Positions 1 to 9,582 of a stretch of DNA of 64,000 bases are shown here, piece after piece. The DNA is from Citrobacter sp. MGH106 (GTDB lineage Bacteria > Pseudomonadota > Gammaproteobacteria > Enterobacterales > Enterobacteriaceae), in assembly GCF_001037495.1 (NCBI RefSeq), contig NZ_KQ089822.1, positions 496,001-560,000 of the forward strand, read 5' to 3'. Position 1 is the first letter of the stretch. Each line of letters begins with the position of its first letter. Made by a program: the position numbers and the translations under genes. The notes below the pieces were generated by a model. It saw only the letters and a list, made by a program, of their open reading frames with translations, did no database searches and was not told the origin of the DNA.

Positions 1-692
1 GGCAACACGCCTTCTGTGGTGATGCCACGTTCAATTCCGCTACGCATGACTTCCCAGACATTGGCAAAGTGCTGTTCCAGCTCTTCTTTGCTGTGTAACG
101 CCAGTTCGTTTTGCATCATCAGACCGGAAAGCGACAGACCAGTTTCCTGGCAATGTCTTTGCAGATCGGCTGCGGATTTATACGGGTAAGGCACGTTTAC
201 CGGCGAGTTATTCGGTAAACCAAAGTGTTCTTCATCAACGATAAATCCACCGCCAATGGAATAGTAGGTCTGGCTGTATATGGCCTTTTCACCCGCCAGC
301 GCAGTAATTCGCATCCCGTTTTCGTGCAGAGACAGATTATCTGTATGGAAATTCATGCACTTATCGACCGGGAACTCAACTTCATGCTGACCGTCTGCCA
401 GCAGCAAACGTCCATGAGTATTAACATCCTGGATGAATCCCGGGATGGAGTCGATGTCTACGGTATCCGGCAGATTACCCGCCAGGCCCATAATAATCGC
501 GATGTCGGTGTGGTGGCCTTTCCCCGTCAGAGACAGAGAACCATAAACATCAACCACTACGCGGGTTACGTCAGTGAGTATTCCGCGTGCAATCAGGTCG
601 TCCGTGAATTGTTTGCCTGCTTTCATTGGGCCTACAGTATGGGAACTGGAAGGGCCAATGCCGATTTTGAAGATATCGAATACGCTAATCAT
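1..692 (-). CDS. sdaB: L-serine dehydratase 2, N-terminal part (cut by window edge)
   Basis: Deaminates L-serine to pyruvate and ammonia with an oxygen-labile 4Fe-4S cluster in the cytoplasm (known for the SdaA/SdaB family). The frame runs from an ATG at 692 to the window edge with no stop, giving 230 of about 455 residues. The N-terminus MISVFDIFKIGIGPSSSHTV carries the family's GPSSSHT motif. The iron-binding cysteines would be in the missing C-terminal half. It lies 50 bp downstream of sdaC on the same strand, so the pair should be one operon: import, then breakdown of serine. The plus-strand reading frame at 225-695 is only its shadow. Confidence 0.96.
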   Translation of the reverse strand, partial: MISVFDIFKIGIGPSSSHTVGPMKAGKQFTDDLIARGILTDVTRVVVDVYGSLSLTGKGHHTDIAIIMGLAGNLPDTVDIDSIPGFIQDVNTHGRLLLADGQHEVEFPVDKCMNFHTDNLSLHENGMRITALAGEKAIYSQTYYSIGGGFIVDEEHFGLPNNSPVNVPYPYKSAADLQRHCQETGLSLSGLMMQNELALHSKEELEQHFANVWEVMRSGIERGITTEGVL

Positions 693-715
693 TAGGCGTC
701 CATTGTGTAACGAGG

Positions 716-737
716 TGCGCCGCCCGAGGGCGGCGCA
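716..737 (-). other. Intercistronic GC-rich stem-loop between sdaC and sdaB
   Basis: TGCGCCGCCC and GGGCGGCGCA form a perfect 10-bp stem with a 2-base centre. No U-tract follows on the minus strand, so it is not a normal terminator. It starts just after the sdaC stop and ends about 24 nt before sdaB. It may protect the sdaC message or reduce read-through into sdaB; this is inference. Confidence 0.6.
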
Positions 738-742
738 GGGGA

Positions 743-2032
743 TTAACTAAACAGCGAGTAGAAAATAGCGGAGATTGCAATCAGGCCCATAATCACAACG
801 AAGACGTTGCTGATATGACCGCTGTACTTACGCATTGCCGGTACTTTCTGAATCGCATACATCGGCATCAGGAACAGAATCATCGCGATGATTGGGCCAC
901 CCAGGGTCTCAATCATACCGAGGATGCTCGGGTTCAGCGTTGCCACAATCCAGGTGGTTACCAGCATGAACAGCGCAGTGATTTTGTTCAGTTTGTTGAT
1001 TTCGATGGATTTGCCTTTGCTACGCAGAGACTTAATTACCATACCGTTGAAACCTTCACGTGCGCCCAGGTAGTGGCCGAGGAAGGATTTGGTGATAGCA
1101 ATAATCGCGATGATCGGTGCCATCCAGGCAATGATCGGCGCGTTAAAGTGGTTCGCCAGGTAAGACAGGATGGAGATGTTCTGCTCTTTCGCCGCAGCCA
1201 GATCCGCCGGGGTCAGGCTAAATACGCAGCTGAAGACGAAGAACATAACGGTCAATACCATCATGATGTGAGCGAATGCCAGGATCTTAGAACATTTCTT
1301 CTCAGCTTCATCACCGTACTCTTCACGCTTCGCTACGGCGAAGGAGGAGATGATCGGGGAGTGGTTGAAGGAGAACACCATTACCGGGATTGCCAGCCAC
1401 AGGGTCAACAACAGGCCATTGCCGGTGGTTGCAGCAGAGTCAAAAGACAGAGTTTCCAGAACCGCACCGCTCCACTGAGGGATCAGGTACAGAGCCAGCA
1501 GCATCAATGCAGCAACGAACGGGAACACCAGGATGCTCATCGCTTTCACGATCATCTGCTCACCGAAGCGAACAATGGTCATCATGCCGACAATCAGGAT
1601 CAGAGAAAGGATCGCGCGCGGCGGTGGGGTAATTGCTAGCTGATGGGTCAGGAAGCTTTCTACTGTGTTAGTGATAGCAACGCTGTACACCAACAGAATT
1701 GGGTAAATAGCGAAGAAGTAGAGCAGGGTAATCAGCTTACCCGCGCCAATGCCAAAGTGTTCTTCTACAACTTCGGTAATGTCTTCACCCGGATTTTTAC
1801 CGGATAACACGAAGCGAGTCAGGCCACGGTGAGCAAAGAAGGTCATCGGGAAGGCAAGAATGGCCATGATAATCAGCGGGATCATACCGCCAACGCCTGC
1901 GTTAATTGGCAGGAATAATACACCCGCGCCAATCGCCGTGCCGTAAAGGCCCAACATCCACATGGTGTCTGTCTTGCGCCATGCGCTGCGGGTCTGGCCC
2001 GTAACGATAGTGCTGGTTTGCGTGTTTTCCAT
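743..2032 (-). CDS. sdaC: Serine/proton symporter
   Basis: Inner-membrane serine:H+ symporter of the hydroxy/aromatic amino acid permease (HAAAP/STP) family, 429 residues as in E. coli. The polar N-terminus is followed by about 11 hydrophobic segments. The first carries [15 protein letters not shown], the conserved family signature that contributes to the substrate path. The start at 2032 is supported by an AGGAG-like sequence (plus-strand ctcct at 2039-2043). It is the first gene of an sdaCB unit, and a CRP-type site lies about 160 bp upstream. The long plus-strand frame at 815-1639 is antisense shadow. Confidence 0.97.
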   Translation of the reverse strand: MENTQTSTIVTGQTRSAWRKTDTMWMLGLYGTAIGAGVLFLPINAGVGGMIPLIIMAILAFPMTFFAHRGLTRFVLSGKNPGEDITEVVEEHFGIGAGKLITLLYFFAIYPILLVYSVAITNTVESFLTHQLAITPPPRAILSLILIVGMMTIVRFGEQMIVKAMSILVFPFVAALMLLALYLIPQWSGAVLETLSFDSAATTGNGLLLTLWLAIPVMVFSFNHSPIISSFAVAKREEYGDEAEKKCSKILAFAHIMMVLTVMFFVFSCVFSLTPADLAAAKEQNISILSYLANHFNAPIIAWMAPIIAIIAITKSFLGHYLGAREGFNGMVIKSLRSKGKSIEINKLNKITALFMLVTTWIVATLNPSILGMIETLGGPIIAMILFLMPMYAIQKVPAMRKYSGHISNVFVVIMGLIAISAIFYSLFS

Positions 2033-2188
2033 CTATTTCTCCTGGAGGAAGCTTAAAAAGTCAGGTTTGGGTTCAATCCAATGAAAAAAGACCCGACTGT
2101 AAAACGAAATTCGTTTAGCGATTTTTTATATAATTTTTCGCCGTAATAATTTTCGGGCGGAAAGATACATTTTAGTTATGAATGTATC

Positions 2189-2204
2189 AGTGATCGCGAT
2201 CTCA
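2189..2204 (-). promoter_or_regulatory. Probable CRP site upstream of sdaC
   Basis: AGTGATCGCGATCTCA matches the CRP consensus TGTGA-N6-TCACA at 8 of 10 positions. Its centre (2196.5) would be near -61 if the minus-strand TATTAC at 2148-2143 is the -10 element, which is a class I spacing. Catabolite control of sdaC is established in E. coli. The exact start of transcription here is inferred. Confidence 0.6.
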
Positions 2205-2506
2205 AATGCAATAATCCACCTTTTATGTGGATAAATTTGGACCATTAATCTGTTAAAAAATAGTCAAAGCGAATTTACGGGCGCGAAGGCTACCATTAAC
2301 GACATATGCCATGAAAGGTAAGGCGAGAAGATACGAGCGTTGCGCTGTAAAAACTGTCATTTTTAGTGAATTCTGGCGACTAATAATAATTTGCGGCGAT
2401 AAATCACGGTCGGCTTCGAAAGGTAAACGTTTGCGTGTTGAGGCTTTTTTGAGGAGATATTATTGGTATTTATGTGTTGGAGTTGTGCTATGTGACTGGT
2501 ATCACT
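2205..2506. other. Remaining sdaC-ppnN intergenic sequence, no gene seen
   Basis: AT-rich sequence. Overlapping short frames on both strands (2311-2508 plus, 2363-2563 minus) have no recognisable similarity and no convincing ribosome-binding site. One of them would run through the ppnN terminator. I see no RNA gene here that I recognise. Confidence 0.5.
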
Positions 2507-2542
2507 AAAAAAGCCGGGAGGCAGAGGTGCCAATCCCGGCTT
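2507..2542 (-). terminator. Intrinsic terminator of ppnN
   Basis: On the minus strand AAGCCGGGA, a 14-nt loop and TCCCGGCTT form a perfect 9-bp stem followed by a run of six T. It starts 52 nt past the ppnN stop codon. Confidence 0.85.
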
Positions 2543-2594
2543 GTATATGGACAAATCTGTCACCGCGATAGCAGCGTCAATCTGTCGTTGGAGG

Positions 2595-3959
2595 TTAAGC
2601 GCAGATCTCGTAGCAAGGGATATACGCAGTACCAGGTAGCTTCATACGATGTTGCGCAACAAAGCCCTGCAGGAGATCGTCCATGCGCCGCATCATCTCG
2701 CGGTCACCGTGGATTTTGTACGGGCCAAACTCTTCAATGGCACGGATGCCAACTTCTTTCACGTTACCCGCAACAATACCGGAGAACGCACGACGCAGGT
2801 CAGCCGCCAGCACTTCAACGGGCTGGTCAGGATACAGTTTCAGATTGGCCATGTTTTCATGGGACGGCTCGAACGGCATCTGCAAGTCAGGTGCGATACG
2901 AATCGACCAGTTGAAACTGTAGGCATCTCCGGTGTCGCGGCGATTCTCTTTCACCAGCGGCATCGCTTTTTTCATCAAGCGCGCTACTTCCGAAGCATCA
3001 TCAATGATGATGCGGTAGTGACGACGAGCATTTTCTCCCAGCGTGTGCACGATAAACTCATCCAGGACCCGGAAGTAATCCGCACTCTCTTTAGGACCGG
3101 TCAGGATCAGTGGCAGAACCTGATCTTTGTTGGCCGGATTCATCAGGATCCCCAACAGATACAGCAGCTCTTCCGCTGTTCCTACGCCACCAGGGAAAAT
3201 GATAATACCGTGCGCAATACGTACAAACGCTTCCAGACGTTTTTCAATGTCCGGCATGATAATGAGTTCGTTAACCAGCGGGTTAGGCGGCTCAGCGGCA
3301 ATGATTGATGGCTCAGTCATACCGATAAAGCGGCTGTCTCTGTAGCGCTGTTGGGCGTGGCCGACCGCAGCACCTTTCATCGGGGCTTCCATCGCTCCTG
3401 GACCACAACCGGTACAGATGTTCAGTTCACGCAGACCCAGTTGAGTGCCGACGCGACGGGCATAAAGGTACTCATTTTCGTTAATCGAGTGACCGCCCCA
3501 GCAGACGACCATATTCGGCGCTTCACCGACGTGCAGCGCTCGGGCGTTACGCAGGATTGAGAAGACCAGGTTAGTGATGTGCACTGAGCTTTCAAGATCC
3601 AGATGTTGAAAGCGACCGGCGTTACTGATCTGTCCGTTGACAAAAAGAATATCGCGCAGCACGGCAAACAGGTTGGCCTGTAGCGCGCGAATAATACGTC
3701 CATCAACAAACGCATCTTCAGGTGGGTTAATCAGTTCCAGCTTCACGCCACGTTCGCGGCGTAGCACGTTAATGTCGAAACTTTCAAAACGTGACAGCAG
3801 CTCTTTGCTGTTGTCAGTCAAACTGCCGGAGTTCAGGACGGCAAGAGAACAGTTACGAAACAGTTGATACAGGTCGCTGCTGGCCGTGCGTTTAAGCATA
3901 TCGACTTCCAGCTGCGACAACATGTCCATTGAGCCAAGGGGGCTAATATGTGTAATCAA
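2595..3959 (-). CDS. ppnN: Pyrimidine/purine nucleotide 5'-monophosphate nucleosidase
   Basis: Splits nucleoside 5'-monophosphates into base and ribose 5-phosphate. In E. coli PpnN (formerly YgdH) is stimulated by (p)ppGpp (family knowledge), and relA lies in this same window. The protein is 454 residues. The central Rossmann-like LOG domain (about residues 140-330) has the hallmark PGGVGTAEE motif and the upstream [14 protein letters not shown] segment. N- and C-terminal domains typical of the long PpnN form flank it. It is transcribed alone, with a terminator downstream. Confidence 0.96.
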   Translation of the reverse strand: MITHISPLGSMDMLSQLEVDMLKRTASSDLYQLFRNCSLAVLNSGSLTDNSKELLSRFESFDINVLRRERGVKLELINPPEDAFVDGRIIRALQANLFAVLRDILFVNGQISNAGRFQHLDLESSVHITNLVFSILRNARALHVGEAPNMVVCWGGHSINENEYLYARRVGTQLGLRELNICTGCGPGAMEAPMKGAAVGHAQQRYRDSRFIGMTEPSIIAAEPPNPLVNELIIMPDIEKRLEAFVRIAHGIIIFPGGVGTAEELLYLLGILMNPANKDQVLPLILTGPKESADYFRVLDEFIVHTLGENARRHYRIIIDDASEVARLMKKAMPLVKENRRDTGDAYSFNWSIRIAPDLQMPFEPSHENMANLKLYPDQPVEVLAADLRRAFSGIVAGNVKEVGIRAIEEFGPYKIHGDREMMRRMDDLLQGFVAQHRMKLPGTAYIPCYEICA

Positions 3960-4072
3960 GTAAACTCCTTACGGGACGAGAGACATCATCCTCTATTGAT
4001 TACAATAGCCCTGGCTTATGATCTTTCACAACCTTGCGTGCGGAATCCGACACGCAAAATTGAGAAAAAAGA

Positions 4073-4921
4073 TTACTGACGTACCAGTCTGCCGATGGCG
4101 GGGACAAAATTGGTGTTAGTTCGCCACGGATTAATGTCCAGGCCGCCACGTCGAGTGTAGCGCGCGTAGACGCTCAGTTTTTCCGGCTGGCAGAAGCGCA
4201 GAATGTCATTGAAAATGCGTTCCACGCACTGCTCGTGGAATTCATTGTGATGGCGGAAAGAGACCAGATAACGCAACAGCTTCTCGCGATCGATTTTCCG
4301 TCCACGGTACTGAATCTGTATGGAGCCCCAGTCCGGCTGATGAGTGATCAGACAGTTGGATTTCAGCAAGTGGCTGACCAGGGTTTCTTCCACAGCTTTC
4401 TCACCGCTAACGGCATTTTCCAGATACTCTGTACTGAATTCGTAGCTGTCGATAACGATGTCCTGGTCATCGATGCAGGTACCGTTGAAATGAGCAATAG
4501 GTTGCCCTTCCAGTTCGTCAATACGATAGAGTGCCACGCTGACATCACCCTGAGCGCAGGCGCGCAGATCGTTTTCCAGCGTCTGGCGAACCGCATCCCA
4601 GGAGTCAAACCGGGTTTGGTTGTAGCTGTTCAGATAGAGCTTAAAGCTTTTCGATTCAATCAGATTAACGCTGGTGTAATCCAGTTCAACATGACCGACG
4701 GCAACCTGCGGCAAGCCGTTAGCATTCAGCCAGGACAGTTCATACAGCGTCCAGATATCGGCACCGTGAAAAGGCAGGTTATCGGCCTTTAAATCCAGCG
4801 GGTCGCGGTTCAGGCTGCGCGGAACGCCCTGCAACAGACTGACATCGTAATTATCCCGGTAATCTGTTGATTTTCCGAGAGTCAGGCCATCAAGCGCCTG
4901 ATGGTTTTCATAAGAAGACAT
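4073..4921 (-). CDS. queF: NADPH-dependent 7-cyano-7-deazaguanine reductase
   Basis: Reduces preQ0 (nitrile) to preQ1 (amine), a four-electron step of queuosine tRNA modification. At 282 residues it is the long bimodular (YqcD-type) form. The QueF motif [13 protein letters not shown] (about residues 90-103) is the NADPH-binding signature. [13 protein letters not shown] (about 188-200) holds the catalytic cysteine that forms the thioimide with preQ0, and the conserved aspartate. It is divergent from syd with 68 bp between the starts. queE and queD of the same pathway are also in this window. Confidence 0.97.
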   Translation of the reverse strand: MSSYENHQALDGLTLGKSTDYRDNYDVSLLQGVPRSLNRDPLDLKADNLPFHGADIWTLYELSWLNANGLPQVAVGHVELDYTSVNLIESKSFKLYLNSYNQTRFDSWDAVRQTLENDLRACAQGDVSVALYRIDELEGQPIAHFNGTCIDDQDIVIDSYEFSTEYLENAVSGEKAVEETLVSHLLKSNCLITHQPDWGSIQIQYRGRKIDREKLLRYLVSFRHHNEFHEQCVERIFNDILRFCQPEKLSVYARYTRRGGLDINPWRTNTNFVPAIGRLVRQ

Positions 4922-4989
4922 GTTTCACCGTCATAAACCAGATACACTATGCGACAAGTGTATCCTGGCTTTTGTGAAGAGAGAAATCA

Positions 4990-5535
4990 GTGGACGAATT
5001 GACTGCGCAGGCGTTGACAGCCTTTACGACACGTTATTGCGACGCATGGCATGAACAAAATAACAGTTGGCCGTTGAGCGAAGAGCTGTACGGCGTACCT
5101 TCTCCGTGCATTATTTCTTCCACCAATGATGCGGTGTACTGGCAACCCCAACCCTTTGTGGGAGACGCCAACGTAAATGCGGTTGAACGCGCCTTTGATA
5201 TTGTGATACAACCCGCTATTCATGCTTTTTATACCACCCAGTTTGCCGGGGATATGCACGCGCAGTTTGCAGATGAAAAGCTGACATTGCTGCAAACCTG
5301 GAGTGAAGATGACTTCAGGCGTGTTCAGGAAAACCTGATCGGCCATCTGGTTACGCAAAAGCGACTCAAGTTATCGCCTACGCTTTTTATTGCCACACAA
5401 GAAAATGAACTTGATGTCATTTCCGTGTGCAACCTGTCAGGAGAAGTGTGCAAAGAAACGCTGGGTACCCGTAACAGAACGGTACTGGCGGCTTCGCTTG
5501 CGGAATTTCTCACTCAACTTAAGCCTGCTCTGTAG
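4990..5535 (+). CDS. syd: SecY-interacting protein Syd
   Basis: Peripheral cytoplasmic protein that binds the SecY translocon and can monitor or disturb abnormal SecYEG complexes (known from E. coli). It has 181 residues. The start is a GTG at 4990 (GTG GAC GAA TTG), giving [12 protein letters not shown], which matches the E. coli N-terminus. AGAGA about 5 nt upstream is a plausible ribosome-binding site. No signal peptide or membrane segment is visible, as expected. It is divergent from queF, and csrB follows on the same strand. Confidence 0.94.
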   Translation: MDELTAQALTAFTTRYCDAWHEQNNSWPLSEELYGVPSPCIISSTNDAVYWQPQPFVGDANVNAVERAFDIVIQPAIHAFYTTQFAGDMHAQFADEKLTLLQTWSEDDFRRVQENLIGHLVTQKRLKLSPTLFIATQENELDVISVCNLSGEVCKETLGTRNRTVLAASLAEFLTQLKPAL

Positions 5536-5554
5536 TCCAGTTTGCCCTGAACCG

Positions 5555-5572
5555 TGTGAGAGATCTCTTACA
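5555..5572 (+). promoter_or_regulatory. UvrY-type inverted repeat upstream of csrB
   Basis: TGTGAGAGATCTCTTACA is an 18-bp near-perfect palindrome centred about 182 bp before the inferred csrB start. The response regulator UvrY (SirA) recognises this kind of TGTnAGAGATCTCTnACA element far upstream of csrB in E. coli (established knowledge). BarA, the sensor kinase that phosphorylates UvrY, is encoded at 13586-16342. The AT-rich stretch between about 5600 and 5690 may hold an IHF bend site; this is inference. Confidence 0.75.
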
Positions 5573-5745
5573 AACCCTGTAGGAGATTGCCAGGTAATAA
5601 GTAAAGGTTTAGTTGTTCCATTTAACACTAATTTTATGTAAATCAACGTATTACTATCTTACTACCCGCTTTCATATGAAAAAAAGCTTAAGGGGTTGTC
5701 TGTAAGTGTCTTGTAAGATAAGGCGAAACAGGCGATTCTATCTCT

Positions 5746-6108
5746 GTCGACAAGGAGTCGCACAACGAAGTGAACATCAGGATGATGACACTTCTGCAGG
5801 ACACACCAGGATGGTGTTGCAAGGACAGGCTTCAGGATGAAGCAAAGAGGAAAACGCTGGATGCGTTAAAGGACACCTCCAGGAAGGAGAACGAGAGCCG
5901 GTCAGGATAGCCGGTGGGTCAGGATGGCCAGGGACACTTCAGGATGAAGTTTTCACATCGGGGTGGTGTGAGCAGGATGCAAACGTTCAGGACGAACAGG
6001 TCGAAAGACCACAGGAAAAGTTGTCACGGATGAGCAGGGAGCACTAAAAGTAGCTGGAATGCTGCGAAACGAACCGGGAGCACTGTTTTTACAGTGCTCC
6101 CTTTTTTT
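5746..6108 (+). ncRNA. csrB: CsrB small RNA (CsrA-sequestering)
   Basis: The roughly 363-nt RNA starts with GTCGAC and ends in a GGGAGCACTG/CAGTGCTCCC hairpin followed by seven T, an intrinsic terminator. I count about 21 GGA motifs, most as AGGA or CAGGA in hairpin loops (for example CACCAGGATGGTG, TTCAGGATGAA), the hallmark CsrA-binding pattern. CsrB titrates many copies of the translational regulator CsrA and so relieves repression of biofilm and gluconeogenic genes (established). Sequence and position between syd and yqcC agree with E. coli csrB. Transcription is expected to depend on BarA/UvrY. Confidence 0.97.
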
Positions 6109-6167
6109 ATTTCCTTCTCACAAGTGCTATTCTTCGCGCCAGATTTTTCATCATTGAGGTTAATTTC

Positions 6168-6497
6168 ATGACGACTCATGACCGTGTGCGCGAGCAGTTA
6201 CATGCGCTAGAAGCGTTGCTGCGTGAACATAATCACTGGCGGATGGATGAGCCAGAGGAGCATCTGTTTACCAGCACGCAGCCTTTTTGTATGGATACCA
6301 TGGAACCAGTTGAATGGCTGCAATGGGTGTTGATTCCCCGCATGCATGCCCTGCTGGATAATGCTCAGCCGCTTCCGGAGGCATTTGCCATCTCGCCGTA
6401 TTACGAAATGGCGCTGGCAGCCGATCATCCGCAGCGTGAGGTTATTCTGATGGCATTGCAGGATCTGGATGCGCTGTTTACAAGCGATAACATCTGA
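6168..6497 (+). CDS. yqcC: YqcC family protein (DUF446)
   Basis: Small cytoplasmic protein of 109 residues, the same length as E. coli YqcC and matching it in sequence. It is acidic, predicted mostly helical, with no signal peptide. Its biochemical role is unknown. The stop codon overlaps the truC start by one base (TGATG), so translation of the two is probably coupled, which suggests but does not show a tRNA or RNA-related job. Confidence 0.9.
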   Translation: MTTHDRVREQLHALEALLREHNHWRMDEPEEHLFTSTQPFCMDTMEPVEWLQWVLIPRMHALLDNAQPLPEAFAISPYYEMALAADHPQREVILMALQDLDALFTSDNI

Positions 6498-7279
6498 TGC
6501 TGGAAATACTCTATCAGGATGAATGGCTGATTGCTGTAAATAAACCTTCTGGCTGGCTGGTCCACCGTAGTTGGCTCGACCGTGACGAGAAAGTGGTGGT
6601 GATGCAAACGGTGCGCGACCAGATTGGTCAGCATGTTTTTACCGTTCATCGCCTCGACAGACCGACATCTGGTGTGCTGCTGATGGGGTTATCCAGTGAA
6701 GCCGGGCGTCTGTTGTCGCAGCAGTTTGAACAGCACCAAATCCAGAAACGTTACCATGCGATTGTGCGCGGCTGGCTGATGGATGATGCGGTGCTGGATT
6801 ATCCACTGGTGGAGGAGTTGGACAAAATCGCCGATAAATTTGCCCGCGTGGACAAAGAGCCGCAGCCAGCGGTCACACATTATCGAGGTCTGGCGACGGT
6901 TGAAATGCCGGTGGCAACCGGGCGGTATCCGACAACCCGATACGGGCTGGTGGAGCTTGATCCTCAAACAGGGCGTAAACATCAACTCAGACGCCATCTT
7001 GCTCACTTGCGCCATCCTATAATTGGCGACAGTAAGCATGGAGATTTGCGGCAAAATCGCAGTGCTGCAGAGCATTTCGGTTGCCAGCGATTAATGCTGC
7101 ATGCCAGCCAGCTTGAACTTATTCATCCGTTTACCGGGGAGCCGCTGGTTATTCGCGCCGGACTTGACGAGGTCTGGATGCAGGCGTTATCACAGTTTGG
7201 CTGGCGTGGACTTCTCCCTGAGAATGAAAGGGTTGAGTTAAGCGAGCCGTCGGGTCAGGATGAGCAGATAGATTCTTAA
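6497..7279 (+). CDS. truC: tRNA pseudouridine(65) synthase
   Basis: Converts uridine 65 of certain tRNAs to pseudouridine. It is an RluA-family enzyme of 260 residues. Motif II, HRLDRPTSG (about residues 50-58), contains the catalytic aspartate. The later motif with LDPQTGRKHQLRRHLAHL (about 155-173) is also typical. It lies between yqcC (one-base overlap) and the flavodoxin yqcA (18-bp gap), forming a compact three-gene unit. Confidence 0.96.
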   Translation: MLEILYQDEWLIAVNKPSGWLVHRSWLDRDEKVVVMQTVRDQIGQHVFTVHRLDRPTSGVLLMGLSSEAGRLLSQQFEQHQIQKRYHAIVRGWLMDDAVLDYPLVEELDKIADKFARVDKEPQPAVTHYRGLATVEMPVATGRYPTTRYGLVELDPQTGRKHQLRRHLAHLRHPIIGDSKHGDLRQNRSAAEHFGCQRLMLHASQLELIHPFTGEPLVIRAGLDEVWMQALSQFGWRGLLPENERVELSEPSGQDEQIDS

Positions 7280-7297
7280 TTCAGGGAGACAAAGGGT

Positions 7298-7747
7298 ATG
7301 GCGGAAATTGGTATTTTTGTCGGCACGATGTACGGAAACGCGCTGCTGGTAGCCGAAGAGGCCGAAGCGATCCTTACTGCGCAGGGTCATAAAGCCACGG
7401 TGTTTGAAGATCCTGAGCTGACTGACTGGCAGGCGTATCAGGAAAAATATGTGCTGGTAGTAACCTCAACAACCGGACAAGGGGATCTTCCCGACAGCAT
7501 TGTGCCGCTGTTTCAGGGGATTAAAGATAATCTTGGTTTCCAGCCAAATCTGCGTTACGGCGTGATTGCACTGGGTGACAGTAGCTACGTTAATTTCTGC
7601 AATGGTGGAAAACAGTTTGACGCTTTGCTACAGGAGCAGAGCGCCCAGCGCGTGGGTGAGATGCTGCTGATTGATGCCAGTGAGCACCCTGAGCCGGAAA
7701 GTGAATCCAATCCCTGGGTAGAAAACTGGGGAACCCTCCTGTCTTAA
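7298..7747 (+). CDS. yqcA: Flavodoxin YqcA
   Basis: Short-chain flavodoxin of 149 residues, the same as E. coli YqcA. The N-terminal [11 protein letters not shown] corresponds to the FMN phosphate-binding loop. [10 protein letters not shown] and [12 protein letters not shown] correspond to the isoalloxazine-contacting loops. It is a cytoplasmic one-electron carrier; its partner is not established. Last gene of yqcC-truC-yqcA. A GC-rich hairpin (7752-7775) and a longer one at 7853-7891 follow. Confidence 0.94.
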   Translation: MAEIGIFVGTMYGNALLVAEEAEAILTAQGHKATVFEDPELTDWQAYQEKYVLVVTSTTGQGDLPDSIVPLFQGIKDNLGFQPNLRYGVIALGDSSYVNFCNGGKQFDALLQEQSAQRVGEMLLIDASEHPEPESESNPWVENWGTLLS

Positions 7748-7852
7748 GGTTCACCCTCCCCCTACCGGGAGGGTGCCTTGCCTGTGCCAGCAAGCAAAAG
7801 AACGACGCGTTTCTATCCTAATAAAACTGAATCGTGTTAGCTTCGGGCAAAT

Positions 7853-7897
7853 GCCAGTAAAAGCCTTTCATTTGAAAGGGTTTTTACTGGCGTTTTC
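7853..7897 (+). terminator. Long stem-loop, probable terminator after yqcA
   Basis: GCCAGTAAAAGCCTTTCA pairs with TGAAAGGGTTTTTACTGGC across a 2-base centre. The stem is 18 bp with one bulged base, and CGTTTTC follows. It is longer than most intrinsic terminators and has only a short T-run. It may terminate yqcA transcripts or serve as an operator palindrome in front of gudP. Confidence 0.6.
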
Positions 7898-8227
7898 ATA
7901 GGGTCAAGCGACCTGTTTCACACTCCTCTCTTTTCACGCCTGACATTCTCCTTTTCAACCCATCGGATTTCATTTCCGTGAAGTTGCTTCCAGTACCCTG
8001 GGCTTTTGCCACAAACATACGTGATACGCTGCCAAAATGTTGTGTTGTTGCACGGTGAGAGCGCGCGGGACGCTTTTTATACTGCTTATGCCAGTAAATA
8101 AAAACGCAGCATGCAAGGCGAACGACCTCATAAAAAGCTGCATATATATGAAACGTCACCTCTGATTCCCTACCGGTTGTGCAGTTCAGAGTGAGCGTGG
8201 CTAACACGAAAATTCAGGAGTGCAACA
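7898..8227 (+). promoter_or_regulatory. Upstream region of the gud operon
   Basis: This is 330 bp without a convincing gene; the minus-strand frame at 7896-8207 looks non-coding. A plus-strand TATACT at 8078-8083 is a possible -10 box but has no good -35 box. AGGAG at 8216-8220 is the ribosome-binding site of gudP. In E. coli the operon answers to the sugar-diacid activator CdaR; I could not identify its site here. Confidence 0.4.
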
Positions 8228-9580
8228 ATGAGTTCATTAAGTCAGGCAGCGAGCAGTGCGGAAAAACGCACAAATGCTCGCTACTGGATAGTGGTGATGC
8301 TGTTTATCGTCACATCCTTCAACTACGGCGATCGCGCTACCTTATCGATTGCTGGTTCAGAAATGGCCAAAGACATTGGCCTGGATGCGGTTGGCATGGG
8401 ATATGTTTTCTCTGCCTTCTCATGGGCTTATGTTATCGGCCAGATCCCAGGCGGCTGGCTGCTCGACCGCTTCGGTTCAAAACGTGTCTATTTCTGGTCC
8501 ATCTTTATCTGGTCCATGTTTACCCTGTTGCAGGGCTTCGTCGACATCTTTAGCGGCTTCGGCATCATCGTTGCGCTGTTCACTCTGCGATTCCTGGTTG
8601 GTCTCGCTGAAGCGCCTTCATTCCCCGGTAACAGTCGAATCGTCGCGGCCTGGTTCCCGGCACAGGAAAGGGGAACGGCGGTCGCTATCTTCAACTCTGC
8701 ACAGTACTTTGCCACCGTTATCTTCGCTCCGATTATGGGCTGGCTGACTCATGAAGTGGGTTGGTCACACGTGTTCTTCTTTATGGGGGGCCTCGGGATC
8801 GTGATTAGCTTTATCTGGTTGAAGGTTATCCACGAACCGAACCAGCATCCTGGTGTGAACCAAAAAGAGCTTGAGTATATTGCCGCAGGTGGCGCGCTGA
8901 TCAACATGGATCAGGCCGCAGCCAAAGCCAAGGTTCCGTTCAGCGTGAAGTGGGGGCAAATTAAGCAACTGATTGGCTCTCGTATGATGGTAGGTATCTA
9001 TATCGGTCAGTACTGTATTAACGCCCTGACCTACTTTTTCATTACCTGGTTCCCGGTTTATTTGGTGCAGGCACGCGGCATGTCGATTCTGAAAGCGGGG
9101 TTTGTCGCCTCGGTGCCGGCGATTTGCGGCTTCGCTGGTGGCGTGCTCGGCGGCATTATTTCCGACTGGCTGATGCGCCGTACTGGTTCGCTGAATATCG
9201 CCCGTAAAACGCCAATTGTTATGGGGATGCTGTTATCGATGGTGATGGTGTTCTGTAACTACGTCAACGTTGAATGGATGATCATCGGCTTTATGGCACT
9301 GGCCTTCTTTGGCAAAGGTATTGGGGCGCTGGGTTGGGCGGTGATGGCTGATACCGCACCAAAAGAGATCAGCGGCCTGAGCGGTGGCCTGTTCAATATG
9401 TTCGGTAACATCTCCGGCATCGTGACGCCGATTGCCATCGGCTACATCGTTGGCACCACTGGCTCGTTCAACGGCGCATTGATTTACGTGGGTGTTCACG
9501 CGCTGATTGCCGTACTGAGCTATCTGGTGCTGGTGGGCGATATTAAGCGTATCGAACTGAAACCTGTAGCAGGGCAATGA
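8228..9580 (+). CDS. gudP: D-glucarate/galactarate transporter (MFS)
   Basis: Inner-membrane proton-coupled importer of hexarates, of the anion:cation symporter family in the MFS. It has 450 residues with about 12 hydrophobic segments. [11 protein letters not shown] in the first helix region and DRFGSKR after helix 2 are typical of the family. AGGAG lies 7 nt upstream of the ATG. It is the first gene of gudP-gudX-gudD-glycerate kinase and supplies the substrate for the downstream dehydratases. Confidence 0.96.
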   Translation: MSSLSQAASSAEKRTNARYWIVVMLFIVTSFNYGDRATLSIAGSEMAKDIGLDAVGMGYVFSAFSWAYVIGQIPGGWLLDRFGSKRVYFWSIFIWSMFTLLQGFVDIFSGFGIIVALFTLRFLVGLAEAPSFPGNSRIVAAWFPAQERGTAVAIFNSAQYFATVIFAPIMGWLTHEVGWSHVFFFMGGLGIVISFIWLKVIHEPNQHPGVNQKELEYIAAGGALINMDQAAAKAKVPFSVKWGQIKQLIGSRMMVGIYIGQYCINALTYFFITWFPVYLVQARGMSILKAGFVASVPAICGFAGGVLGGIISDWLMRRTGSLNIARKTPIVMGMLLSMVMVFCNYVNVEWMIIGFMALAFFGKGIGALGWAVMADTAPKEISGLSGGLFNMFGNISGIVTPIAIGYIVGTTGSFNGALIYVGVHALIAVLSYLVLVGDIKRIELKPVAGQ

Positions 9581-9582
9581 TC

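Noticed and set aside
815-1639. 274-codon plus-strand open frame opposite sdaC
   Set aside because: Antisense shadow of a membrane protein gene; its product is hydrophilic and His/Arg/Gln-rich with no known family.
2311-2563. Short overlapping frames in the sdaC-ppnN gap
   Set aside because: No convincing start signals, and the minus-strand frame runs through the ppnN terminator.
5761-6060. Array of short AGGA-centred repeats, at first resembling a repeat array
   Set aside because: Spacing is irregular and repeats are only 3-5 bases. Sequence, position and terminator identify it as the CsrB RNA, not a CRISPR.
7896-8207. 103-codon minus-strand frame upstream of gudP
   Set aside because: No ribosome-binding site, unusual composition and no similarity. 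It lies in the expected promoter region of the gud operon.
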